A DNA stretch of 64,000 bases, taken from NCBI RefSeq assembly GCF_022539505.1, contig NC_061513.1, forward strand, positions 350,405,696-350,469,695. The letters are read 5' to 3'. Origin of the DNA: Lolium rigidum (lineage: Eukaryota; Streptophyta; Magnoliopsida; Poales; Poaceae). Under the pieces are notes generated by a model. It saw only the letters and a program-made list of their open reading frames with translations, made no database searches and was not told where the DNA came from. Shown piece by piece: positions 56,166-64,000 of the stretch. Made by a program: the position numbers and the translations under genes. Numbering within the stretch: the stretch's first letter is position 1; the number at the start of each line of letters is the position of its first letter.

Positions 56166-57329
56166 GTATTAGAATACATGTACGTTGTACCAATCAATAC
56201 ACAGTCCGTTTAGGCTAGAACAAGCCAGAAACAATCCAGACGTTTAGATTCCCATGGCCAGGTGTGCTACTGCTACCTTTCCAAAGGTTGATTTGATTGT
56301 ATTGGGACCGGCTCCGACATGCGTGTACATCCCCTCGTATGCAGTGAAGGCAGTAAGTAAGATATCCTCTTGTACCGAAGCGATTTTGTTATTTCCCAAA
56401 GCCAAATGACATGTCACTGATCCGTGGCAGGTTGCATCTGGGCTGCCCATTCTCACTATCACATCCAACAAGCTGCTCATCATCTCTCACCTTCAACCTT
56501 GCTCCCTGTCTATATATATGAGTCCCTCGATACCCACCGCGTGCGGGAAGCGTGTGTGACTTAGACTTTGACTTTGACTTTTACTTGTCGAGGAGAGGAG
56601 AGGAGAGGAGATGTAGCACCATGCCTGGTGGAGGGCGAGTGGTCACTGCTACGTCCCCGTTCATGATGATGGCAGCAGGCGGCAATATCCGATCATCGGC
56701 CGGTGGCGATGTTTTCATCTGATGCATTCACCAGGTTCGTTATTCCGTTAGTTTCCTCTCCCTGAAGCAATAAACTAGTCCAGCCTGCGTGTATGGTCGG
56801 GCGGCTGAGAGCGCGCGCGGCGGCCGGAGTCTAGTGTCGTTTTTGTTTGATTCTTCTCGTGTGCGTCTGATTTAGCTTGAATGAAGACTCATCGGCAAGC
56901 AACCAAGCTGAACAACGCCGCTCCTATTCTGAACCTGGCGCCAATTCTGAACCTGTCAAACATTGTGCAATCTTGCGTGGTTATTACGTAAAGGAAGTGG
57001 TTCACGTCAATCTGCTTTCGCTGAATAAAATTGCATAATCTGTACTTCGAGTAAAAGATCGCATGATTAATTATGTAAGTAACTCACAACTAGGGGAAAC
57101 CCCACTAAATTGAGTTCCTGCGGGTGAACAATGGGCTTAGGGTTTTAAGCTACTCTGCACCCTTTTTTTTTTGGATATTAGACATTCAAGAAATGGGGTG
57201 ACTTAGTGAGTGACTTACACAGCTGAGCTCAGTTCAGTTACAACCATGTATCGCTTTTGATTAAAACTAACATGTAGGTCATAGAGGAAGAGTAATGGCA
57301 CACTGCTCCACGATGTGCAATGATATAGC
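56166..57329. other. unassigned, possibly low-copy DNA with promoter-like segment
   Basis: No repeat border found. A minus-strand frame of 79 residues (56483-56244) has no recognisable domain. On the plus strand CTATATATATGAG (about 56511) is followed by a GA-rich tract (GAGGAGAGGAGAGGAGAGG, about 56592) and an ATG at 56621 opening a 33-codon frame MPGGGRVVTATSPF. This is the look of a plant promoter and first exon, but nothing downstream continues it. The rest holds no feature I can support. Confidence 0.3.
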
Positions 57330-57513
57330 TCAAGGGAGCTGGTTCCCCTGCCCCCTCGTGCTAACGTCATCACCGGCAAATGGGTCTTCAAGCACAAGCT
57401 CGGCTCTGATGGTGCTCTCGAGCGCTACAAGGCGCGCTGAGTTGTGCACGGTTTTTGGCAACGCGCTGGTGTCGACTTCATGGACACGTTTGCCCCGGTT
57501 GTCAGCAAGCCGG
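57330..57513 (+). pseudogene. copia reverse transcriptase fragment
   Basis: About 57 codons of the start of copia RT are recognisable: VITGKWVFKHKLGSDG, then LERYKAR, a stop in place of the usual Trp, VVHGF and the DFMDTFAPVV block. It ends within SKP. It is dead and isolated, with no flanking copia LTR in place. Confidence 0.8.
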
Positions 57514-57536
57514 TGAGATTGACAACCTCACTGTTA
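57503..57536 (-). mobile_element. 34-bp piece of Athila-like LTR
   Basis: It matches the minus strand of 47919-47952 and 53238-53271, from CAGCAAGCCGG to CACTGTTA. It overlaps the copia fragment by 11 bp (CAGCAAGCCGG) and the next fragment by GTTA. Confidence 0.75.
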
Positions 57537-58033
57537 TTCTTTTGAAGTAAATAAGGAGTAGCCATAAACCCTACCTAATAGGACCTATAAACCCTACCTA
57601 GCTATCTACCACCAGTAAGATAAAACCAAACTTGATAGCACCCATGTGTAATTAATTGCTTAAGATGCTTATGCTTAACTCAACCCTACAAGTTCTAGCT
57701 ATTGATGAATCCAACTTTGTTATGATCCATCTAATACTTACTCCAGAAACCCATTGAAACCCTAGCAAACCATAGAATCCACAACCCTAATTATCATACT
57801 AGCTTGTTCTTTATTAATGAACATGTTCTTCAAAATTTATTCGTTTGAAGTATATGATAAGTAATCATCAACCATGCCAAATAGTGCTAAAACCAACAAT
57901 TGTTCATTACATGTTATTATTATTATACCAAATCTTATTGTTGTGTGCTATTAATATTATTGTGGTAAGGTGTTGCCATATTTATTTAGAATATCGAGTA
58001 ACCAACCCTTAATAAGAACCTTGTTTGTGAATC
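57533..58033 (+). mobile_element. fragment of giant LTR (element 2 type)
   Basis: It matches 45483-45980 in the 3' LTR of element 2, closer to that copy than to the 5' LTR (for example CCATAAACCC and ACCAAACTTG). It starts inside the first stem-loop, contains the second, and ends abruptly at GTTTGTGAATC. Confidence 0.85.
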
Positions 58034-59060
58034 TATGAGATTATTCCCAGGCATTAGCCAAATAGGTATAATGGTGTATCAATGGAACAAGAAGGTAAAG
58101 GGAGACCACCCACTTCGAAAAAATGAAGAAGGTCTCCTCAGCACCTGGCCGGTCATAGGCCCGGTCAGACCGGCCCTCGCACCGGCCATCCCGGCGCCGA
58201 CCGGCCCCTGGACTGGTGCCAACCGGGGCCATGTACTGTAAGACACAGAAGGGTCCTGGTCATGGCCCGGTCTGGACCGGCCTGGTCCGGTCATCCGCCC
58301 GGTCGGACCGGGCTGTGGACCGGACGCCCTGGCGCCAACCGGCTCCTGCTCTGGTGACATCCGGAGACCATGTACTGTGCGACAAATCCTGCCCCGGACA
58401 AGGCCCGGTCCCAGCTCTAGTTTGGACCGGAAGGCCCGATCCCTGGCCCGGTCTGACCGACCCCTGTGCCGGACGTCCCGATCCCAAACCCGGTTGACCG
58501 GGTTCTTCGAAGAATTGCTGAGGTGGACAAGTCACAACGGCCAGAATTCAAGTGACACTATTAATACCCCTTCTCCTACCTCTGAACAGTTAGGCACTAC
58601 ACTACAAGCTGTTCTTGAGCTCTCTCTCTCTCTCATACTCCATTGTTAGAAACACCAAAAGCCTCAGATCTCCCTCCTCCTCCACCCAAACTCAAATCCC
58701 TCAGGGAAAAAGATAGAGGAGGCCCCGATCTACCGTTCTACCAAGCCAAATCTTGTTCCCCTTGTATTCATCAAGATACTTGCTCTCTAGGGTTCTTTGG
58801 AAACCCTAGGTGGGCAAAACAGGTCCGGAAGCATCCAGGCTGTGGATTTGCTCCTGACAAGATTGTGAAGGTTTAGAGGCTACCTCAAAGTCTACCACAA
58901 GTGAGTGAGCTATTCCTTCGTGGGATAGGCTCCGGAGAATAGGGTGAGCCTTCGTGGCGTTGGGGAATCCTTCGTGGGACCTCCACCCCTCCAAACGTGA
59001 CATACCTTCTTGCAAAGGAAGGGAACACGAGAATAAACCCTTGTCTCCGCGTGCTATCGG
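58034..59060 (+). mobile_element. partial LTR with CCGG-palindrome-rich U3
   Basis: The left 450 bp is packed with CCGGTC, GACCGG and related palindromes. It is followed by a TATA-like TATTAATACCCC (about 58558), a (CT)n tract (about 58619) and a gene-like transcribed region with GGGTTCTTTGGAAACCCTAGG. The end section repeats CCTTCGTGG several times. This order (GC-rich U3, TATA, leader) reads as a plus-strand LTR whose left end is missing. The family was not identified. It is interrupted at 59060 by the Tat-type element. Confidence 0.45.
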
Positions 59061-59468
59061 TGACGAGGGAACACCTCGGCAATGCCTACGTATTGTAGAC
59101 TAGGGTTTTCGGGAAGAGCAACGATGGAGATTCCGGGGTCGAGATTAGGCACACGACGTACCCAGCTTCGGGTCCCCTCGGTGGAGGATCCCTACGTGCT
59201 GCTAGCAATCCAAGTATATGAGCATAGATGTGTTTACAGGGTGCCGCCGTAACGGAGCTATGTTGTCTATATTCTGTCTATCTGTTCTCCCCCTTATTTC
59301 GGGTGCCCTGGCTAGCTTTATATATGCAACCAGCCTAGGGTTTTACAAGAGTCCTAGTCGACTACTTCTTCGGGTTGCCTTGTTGGGCCTTCTCCATATT
59401 TGGTCTTCTTCATATTGGGCCGAGCCGGGTATACTAATAATGGTTACCCAAAGGGTATGCCCATGTCA
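59061..59468 (-). mobile_element. 3' LTR of the Tat-type element
   Basis: 408 bp, TGACGAGGGAAC...CCCATGTCA on the plus strand. The first 358 bp reappear at 63643-64000 with one visible single-base length difference, so the insertion is recent. Confidence 0.9.
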
Positions 59469-60060
59469 GTAGCCCCCGAGTTTATAGGGAAGTCGAAGAC
59501 TTGCGTAGAAACTCCAAGCATAACCATCTCCGGAGTCGAAGAAAATACAAGGCGAGGTCCATGTCGCAGATCATGTGTAGCGTAGATGATGTCGACGATT
59601 CTTGAAATTATCGGGTGCGCGGCAGCGCTCCCGATGGGAGTAGCCCCCGAGTCTATAGGCAAGTGCTTGCACTTGGGCATAGACTCAAGTTGTACTACTC
59701 GATGAAGAACTTAACTATATTTCTGGAGGATTTGATGAAATCCATGTGCTCCCGATGGGAGTAGGCTCCACTCGAGTCGTAGAATCGAGTTGAGTCTACA
59801 AACCTTGATTGTCATAGATGATGTCGAAGTTATTTTTCTATCGGGCGCGCGACCAGCGCTCCCGATGGGAGTAGCCCCCGAGGCTACAGCCAAGTGTTTG
59901 CACTTGGGTGCAGGCTCAACTTGCTTGTAATTGACTCCACAATTTTTCCTCTTTCTTATCGGGAGGGTGAACAATACTCTCGATAAGAGTAGCCCCCGAG
60001 CCTATGAGCAGGTGCTTGCACCTAGGCATAGGCTCAAGTTGTACTACTCGATAAACAACT
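59469..60060 (-). repeat. PPT and tandem array of paired hairpins
   Basis: The PPT (CTCGGGGGCTAC on the minus strand) at 59469-59480 recurs inside repeats at about 59640-59651, 59871-59882 and 59989-60000. Each is next to a 36-38 base inverted repeat (59478-59514, 59649-59686, 59880-59917, 59998-60035). Most are preceded by a shorter hairpin (59628-59640, 59749-59761, 59859-59871, 59976-59990). Arms change together between copies. Confidence 0.75.
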
Positions 60061-60719
60061 TGGCGGATGCCCTTTTTCTATCGACTCCAGACCGTTGCTA
60101 TTTTTATTTGACATCCATATCTATATTGTACAGGGATAATGGTAATTGGGGCTAGTTCATCTGACGGATCAGGTACTAGTTAACTGCGCTAGTGGCAATC
60201 CGCAAAAACCTACTTCAAGATCACGTCCCTGGACATGATCTCGGGATATCGGTGCGAACTTCGACAGGTGCCGCTTAAGGTCTTACCATTCGTCGAGTCC
60301 CGGTAAAATTTATCGGGTACCTAACGCGTCCGTTAGGATTTTTCTTCGTATCCGTTGATACGGATAGAAGTAGCAGAGCGCAGTCTTCGGCGATGCCACG
60401 CCCGGCAGAACGGATCTGGGGTCTTACCTTCGCAAATTTGCGGCATTCGAGAAATTGATCGCAACTTTGGCGTTCTGAGAATATATTGTCGAGTGCCTTG
60501 TTCGGCTGATGCAATGACCCATTTTGCGGGTTCTTCTATTTTTCTCTCGGGCTTGATGAGACAGCCGAATATATTGGTTCTTCTATATTGTTGGATACAT
60601 CACCGATGCTCTTGCTCGGAACAATATGACGAGTCAATGGACCCGAAGATTTGTCCATCCTCTTTTTTTTCTCCTCCTTTTTTTTTGGTTTCTCCTTGAT
60701 GAAAATTTCGTCGAGTTCC

Positions 60720-60930
60720 TCTCTCAGGAAAAATTTCTTCGGGTCCTCCTTGAGGACAATTCTTCGGGTCCTCTTTGAGGATAATTCTTCGGGTCCTCTT
60801 TGAGGATAATTCTTCGGGACCTCCCTGAAGATAATTCTTCGGGACCTCCCTGAAGATAATTCTTTGGGTCCTGTTCTTTCTTGAAGACAATTTCGTCGAG
60901 TTCTCCCTGTAGACAATTTTGTCGGGTTCT
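60720..60930 (-). repeat. 33-bp tandem repeat, open on the minus strand
   Basis: Four to six units of AATTCTTCGGGTCCTCTTTG-type sequence occupy about 60733-60870, with degenerate units on both sides. The 33-bp period is a multiple of three, so two minus frames (60916-60536 and 60965-60600) stay open and encode basic repeats with SSKRTRRI and KEDPK. Each unit also contains a short hairpin (GTCCTC-CTT-GAGGAC in the best one). Confidence 0.75.
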
Positions 60931-61287
60931 CTCTTATATACTTTGAAATTTACTTTCCCCTGCACAAAATAAACAAACTTTTTCTATCTTTTCCTTGACT
61001 CTCTTTTTCGCATGCGGTGTCAGATGCTCAGATTCGATGATATGTAAAGTGAATATATGCCGCGCAGCCCCCAAGTGTCGGGTGCGGCGAAAGTAAATGA
61101 TAATCAACTTTATGTAACACAAAGGAACACTTAGCTTATTGAGCTTGACGGAGTCGATGCGGTGAAGTCTTCGAGTGCAGCGAAAAAATCAAGCCGAAGT
61201 AAAAAATCACCAAATTAACGAAAATAAATGCCGCCAAATTGTTTTGATGAAGAAATAGCCAAGCCCCCGAGCACTGCTGAGGTGATG

Positions 61288-61975
61288 TCATAATTGTTGC
61301 TTAGACGCCATGTCACAGTTGCTACTCGGGGTGAAGTCATGGTCAAGCCCCCGAGTGTTTTCTATGATATCGAAAGAAGTTGATAGAGTCGCGGCGCCAT
61401 ATAGGGTAAAGCCATTTAGGATGAAGCCATTGTCCATAATATAATATGAGCCCATGAAGATGAATCCAAGATGAAGTATTTGAGATGAATCCATATTGAA
61501 GATTACGCCATTAAATATAGAGCATATATTAAAGATGAATCCGCCGATATCATAGAGGATGAATCCATTGTCTCGAAGAAAATAAATCCAAGTAATAGCC
61601 GTAGAAGATGAATCCATTGATATCATAGAGGATGAATCCATTGACCCGAAGAAAAGAATCCCAGTAATAACCAAAGAAGATGTATCCATTGACGCCTCGG
61701 GTAATATTTGTATAAGAGGAAACCAATGATAACCCGAAGAAAATAAATCTAGTATGCCGAAGAAGATAAATCCACCGATCCGAAGAAAGTAAATCCACTA
61801 AGACGGAGAAGATATATCCAGAGCCGAAGAAGATAAATCCACTAAGCCGAAGAAAATAATTCACCGAGTAACCGAGTATATTTTGCACTAACGATGTAAT
61901 GGTGCATCCCCGAGTGTCGGATGTATTTGCTGTAATATTGCAATGGCACAGCCCACGAATATTCGGGTGTGGCAA
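61288..61975 (-). repeat. degenerate GGATTCATCTTC/GGATTTATCTTC repeats
   Basis: About a dozen imperfect 12-30 bp units between 61430 and 61860 (AAGATGAATCCA or AAGATAAATCCA on the plus strand). Two overlapping minus frames of 133 and 141 residues read through them as hydrophobic repeats (GFIL, GYIFFG). I take these as repeat-driven, not as a gene. Confidence 0.6.
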
Positions 61976-63480
61976 AAGTAAATAAATAAATAAATCTTGG
62001 AGGAAGAGGAAAAACTTAGCTTTTTATCAGGTGCGGTGAAGCCGATGTGACCGCAAGTCATGCCTCGAACGCAGTCGGTAGTTACGCGGCACTTAGCCGG
62101 AAGTAGTAGATGTGGCTGACAGAGTCGATGAAGAGGACGCACTCGAACTGGCGGATCCGCGACGGGTGAGCACCCGAGTATGTTGAGTGTGCGGCGGAGA
62201 TAATTTTAAGCACATCGGCTGACGGTCATCGACGAACAGAATTTTCGCTATTTTGCAAATAAGACTGCAAACACAGAGTATAGCACATGCGAGAGTATTT
62301 CTTCAAACAATTAACGAGCAAAAAATTAAAAATTGAAATTGATATCACCTGGAATCTCTGTTGCGTGAAAGTAGGCATTGTCAAATAGACTGATACATGT
62401 GCACCCGATAATTTTTTTTTTTTTGCACTAGGACTCCTCTGGATTGGGCTATGCTGCGTCAATGCGGCCTGGCTGCCGTGCCTAATTTGATCTTCTACTA
62501 TTTGGTTGCTCCTCCAGTCGATGGCACCAAAGGTTGTGCTCTCCTTGAATCTCGATAATAGCTTATGATGATTAAACTCCGTGTACTGCAGTGGTCGTTG
62601 CGCAGCTGGCGGCCGCGACGGAACGTGCGGGAGTAGCTGTCCGGCATTGCTCCTAGCCCCCCGTAGCTCATCGGATTGAATCCGAATTTTCCAATCTCCT
62701 GATCGTGTTGTTGATGTTGCTCATGAACTCGGAATTTTTAGAATTATTGATGGCGATGGATCCCGCTCAGATAACGAAATACAGTCCTCGAGCCCGGCGA
62801 GTAGGCAACGGGCGATCGCACTATGGCGAGTCCGCTTTGGGCGAGTCCTGCCAGCGGGTCGTAGAAGACGCGTAGACCCCGTTGAGTGCCGTCGTGCAGA
62901 CCGTCGACCGTGACATGATTTTTGTCAATTTATTATGCACAGATCAAATACGGCCAGAGATTAGCATCCATGTCTGATTAAATAATCTAAGAAAAAGAAG
63001 ACATGTGTATGTTTGTACGGTTAAAGGAGGTAGTCTCCATGGTGGATTAGATGTAACTAGCTCGTGCAATTAAATAGTTCAGTTAGCCTATGCAATAAAA
63101 TATAACAAACAAAGATTAGAACGATGGGACCTGGTTATTCGGCTGCGGCACACGAACGAGCGGACTATCTTCACTTTGGAGTTGATCCAGCTGCTAGCTT
63201 CTGGTTATTTCTTGGAGATGCATCTGCACAGGTGGCACCAAGGGTGGAAGGAGCCAGCGCGTAAGCTGATTTTGGCACGGCCGCGCGGCCTTCGCCGATT
63301 TCCTTGAGTTAGCTGCCGCCACGAAGTTGGTGATGGAGTTGACCGCGTATGCAGGCGAACGGAATATTGCAATCGGATCAACGCATCCACGATCTTGTTC
63401 GTCGAGAAATCTTGTGCTCACACGTTGATGGCTGTTCGCAGATGCACGTCTTTGCTCCCGCCAATGACGCACTTCACACG
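61976..63480 (-). mobile_element. Tat-type interior, non-coding
   Basis: Contains a diverged second copy of the leader next to the primer site: 62680-62800 matches 63510-63620 in order (GAACTCGGAATTTTTAG, then GGATCCCGCTCAGATAAC). Short minus frames (60-92 residues) show no domain. Nothing else was recognised. Confidence 0.5.
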
Positions 63481-63622
63481 CGCGTTAGTTTACCAGATTA
63501 GATCCAAAATTTCGGATTTTCCGATCTCGTTGATGAAGCTGCCGATGAACTCGAAATTCTGAGGATTGTTGATGATGAACTTGACGGATCCCGCCCGGAT
63601 AACAAAAATCCAGTCGTCGCGA

Positions 63623-63640
63623 TTCCCACAGACGGCGCCA
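63623..63640 (-). promoter_or_regulatory. primer binding site of the Tat-type element
   Basis: TGGCGCCGTCTGTGGGAA on the minus strand, two bases from the LTR at 63643. This is the standard primer site of grass Tat-lineage elements. Confidence 0.85.
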
Positions 63641-63642
63641 AT

Positions 63643-64000
63643 TGACGAGGGAACACCTCGGCAATGCCTACGTATTGTAGACTAGGGTTTTCGGGAAGAG
63701 CAACGATGGAGATTCCGGGGTCGAGATTAGGCACACGACGTACCCAGCTTCGGGTCCCCTCGGTGGAGGATCCCTACGTGCTGCTAGCAATCCAGTATAT
63801 GAGCATAGATGTGTTTACAGGGTGCCGCCGTAACGGAGCTATGTTGTCTATATTCTGTCTATCTGTTCTCCCCCTTATTTCGGGTGCCCTGGCTAGCTTT
63901 ATATATGCAACCAGCCTAGGGTTTTACAAGAGTCCTAGTCGACTACTTCTTCGGGTTGCCTTGTTGGGCCTTCTCCATATTTGGTCTTCTTCATATTGGG
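63643..64000 (-). mobile_element. 5' LTR of the Tat-type element (cut by window edge)
   Basis: 358 of an expected 408 bp, matching 59061-59418. Confidence 0.9.

Larger units (their letters stand above)
59061..64000 (-). mobile_element. non-autonomous Tat-type gypsy element (runs off right edge)
   Basis: LTR copies lie at 59061-59468 and from 63643 onward, around 4.17 kb of interior. The primer site TGGCGCCGTCTGTGGGAA and PPT CTCGGGGGCTAC are typical of grass Tat-lineage elements. The interior has no gag, protease, RT or integrase. It consists of tandem arrays near the 3' end and leader-like sequence near the 5' end. ATCGG immediately left of 59061 would be the target duplication; its partner lies beyond the window. 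Confidence 0.8.

Noticed and set aside
56244..56483. 79-residue minus frame as a gene
   Set aside because: No recognisable domain, no promoter on that strand and no continuation.
58041..58535. Overlapping frames in the CCGG-rich block
   Set aside because: Open on both strands because of palindromic GC-rich repeats; no domain and no consistent start.
59469..60060. CRISPR-like array
   Set aside because: Repeats are long, diverged and structured, the spacers are not unique sequence, and the host is a plant.
61288..61975. Two hydrophobic minus frames as a membrane protein
   Set aside because: They are produced by degenerate 12-bp repeats and overlap in different frames.

Overview
This window looks like intergenic DNA from a large grass genome, most probably Pooideae (the wheat, barley, oat and ryegrass group). 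That assignment rests on the style of the repeats: Tekay-type and Athila-type Ty3/gypsy elements, a Tat-type element, a copia element and Helitrons with the grass-type CTAG termini. I cannot name the species. I found no intact host gene, tRNA, rRNA or CRISPR array. Nearly all of the window can be assigned to nested mobile elements.

Layout. (1) From before base 1 to 9018, minus strand: a potentially autonomous Tekay-like chromovirus. Its 3' LTR runs off the left edge (to 2806). It has a polypurine tract, a gag-protease-RT-RNase H-integrase-chromodomain polyprotein broken once near 4505, an extra 383-residue protein (ORF0) in front of gag, and an initiator-Met tRNA primer site. (2) 9019-25074, minus: a complete non-autonomous relative with two 6.5 kb LTRs around a 2.9 kb non-coding interior. 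It is inserted 13 bp inside the 5' LTR of element 1 with target duplication CCCTG; that LTR resumes at 25075-25460. (3) 25461-30186: truncated Athila-like element (minus). (4) 30186-47593, plus: a second, diverged member of the giant-LTR non-autonomous family. Its 5' LTR is truncated, and its 3' LTR carries two nested Helitrons (37238-42102 and 37479-39520). (5) 47594-55512: remains of a copia element split by a complete 6.9 kb non-autonomous Athila-like element (47652-54578, duplication CGGCT). (6) 55513-57329: diverged short repeats and unassigned DNA. (7) 57330-58033: a patchwork of copia RT, Athila LTR and giant-LTR fragments joined at microhomologies. (8) 58034-59060: part of another LTR rich in CCGG palindromes. 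(9) 59061 to the right edge, minus: a non-autonomous Tat-type element with structured tandem arrays.

How the parts relate. The Tekay-like element and the two giant-LTR elements share LTR end sequences, the tRNA-Met primer site, the PPT and a hairpin just before the PPT. The coding element is therefore a plausible supplier of proteins in trans to the non-coding ones. The giant LTRs hold two TATA boxes about 1.7 kb apart in both subfamilies. They also hold a GC-rich gene-like leader ending in a splice donor, and a duplicated stem-loop. The coding element has good splice acceptors just before ORF0 and just before gag. Together these suggest spliced transcripts in which most of U5 and the primer site are removed as an intron.

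The strongest candidates for something undescribed are ORF0 (possible double-stranded-RNA-binding fold), the internal copies of the LTR/primer-site junction in the non-autonomous elements, and the hairpin array with compensatory changes in the Tat-type element. All are read by eye. No alignment, structure prediction or database search was run.
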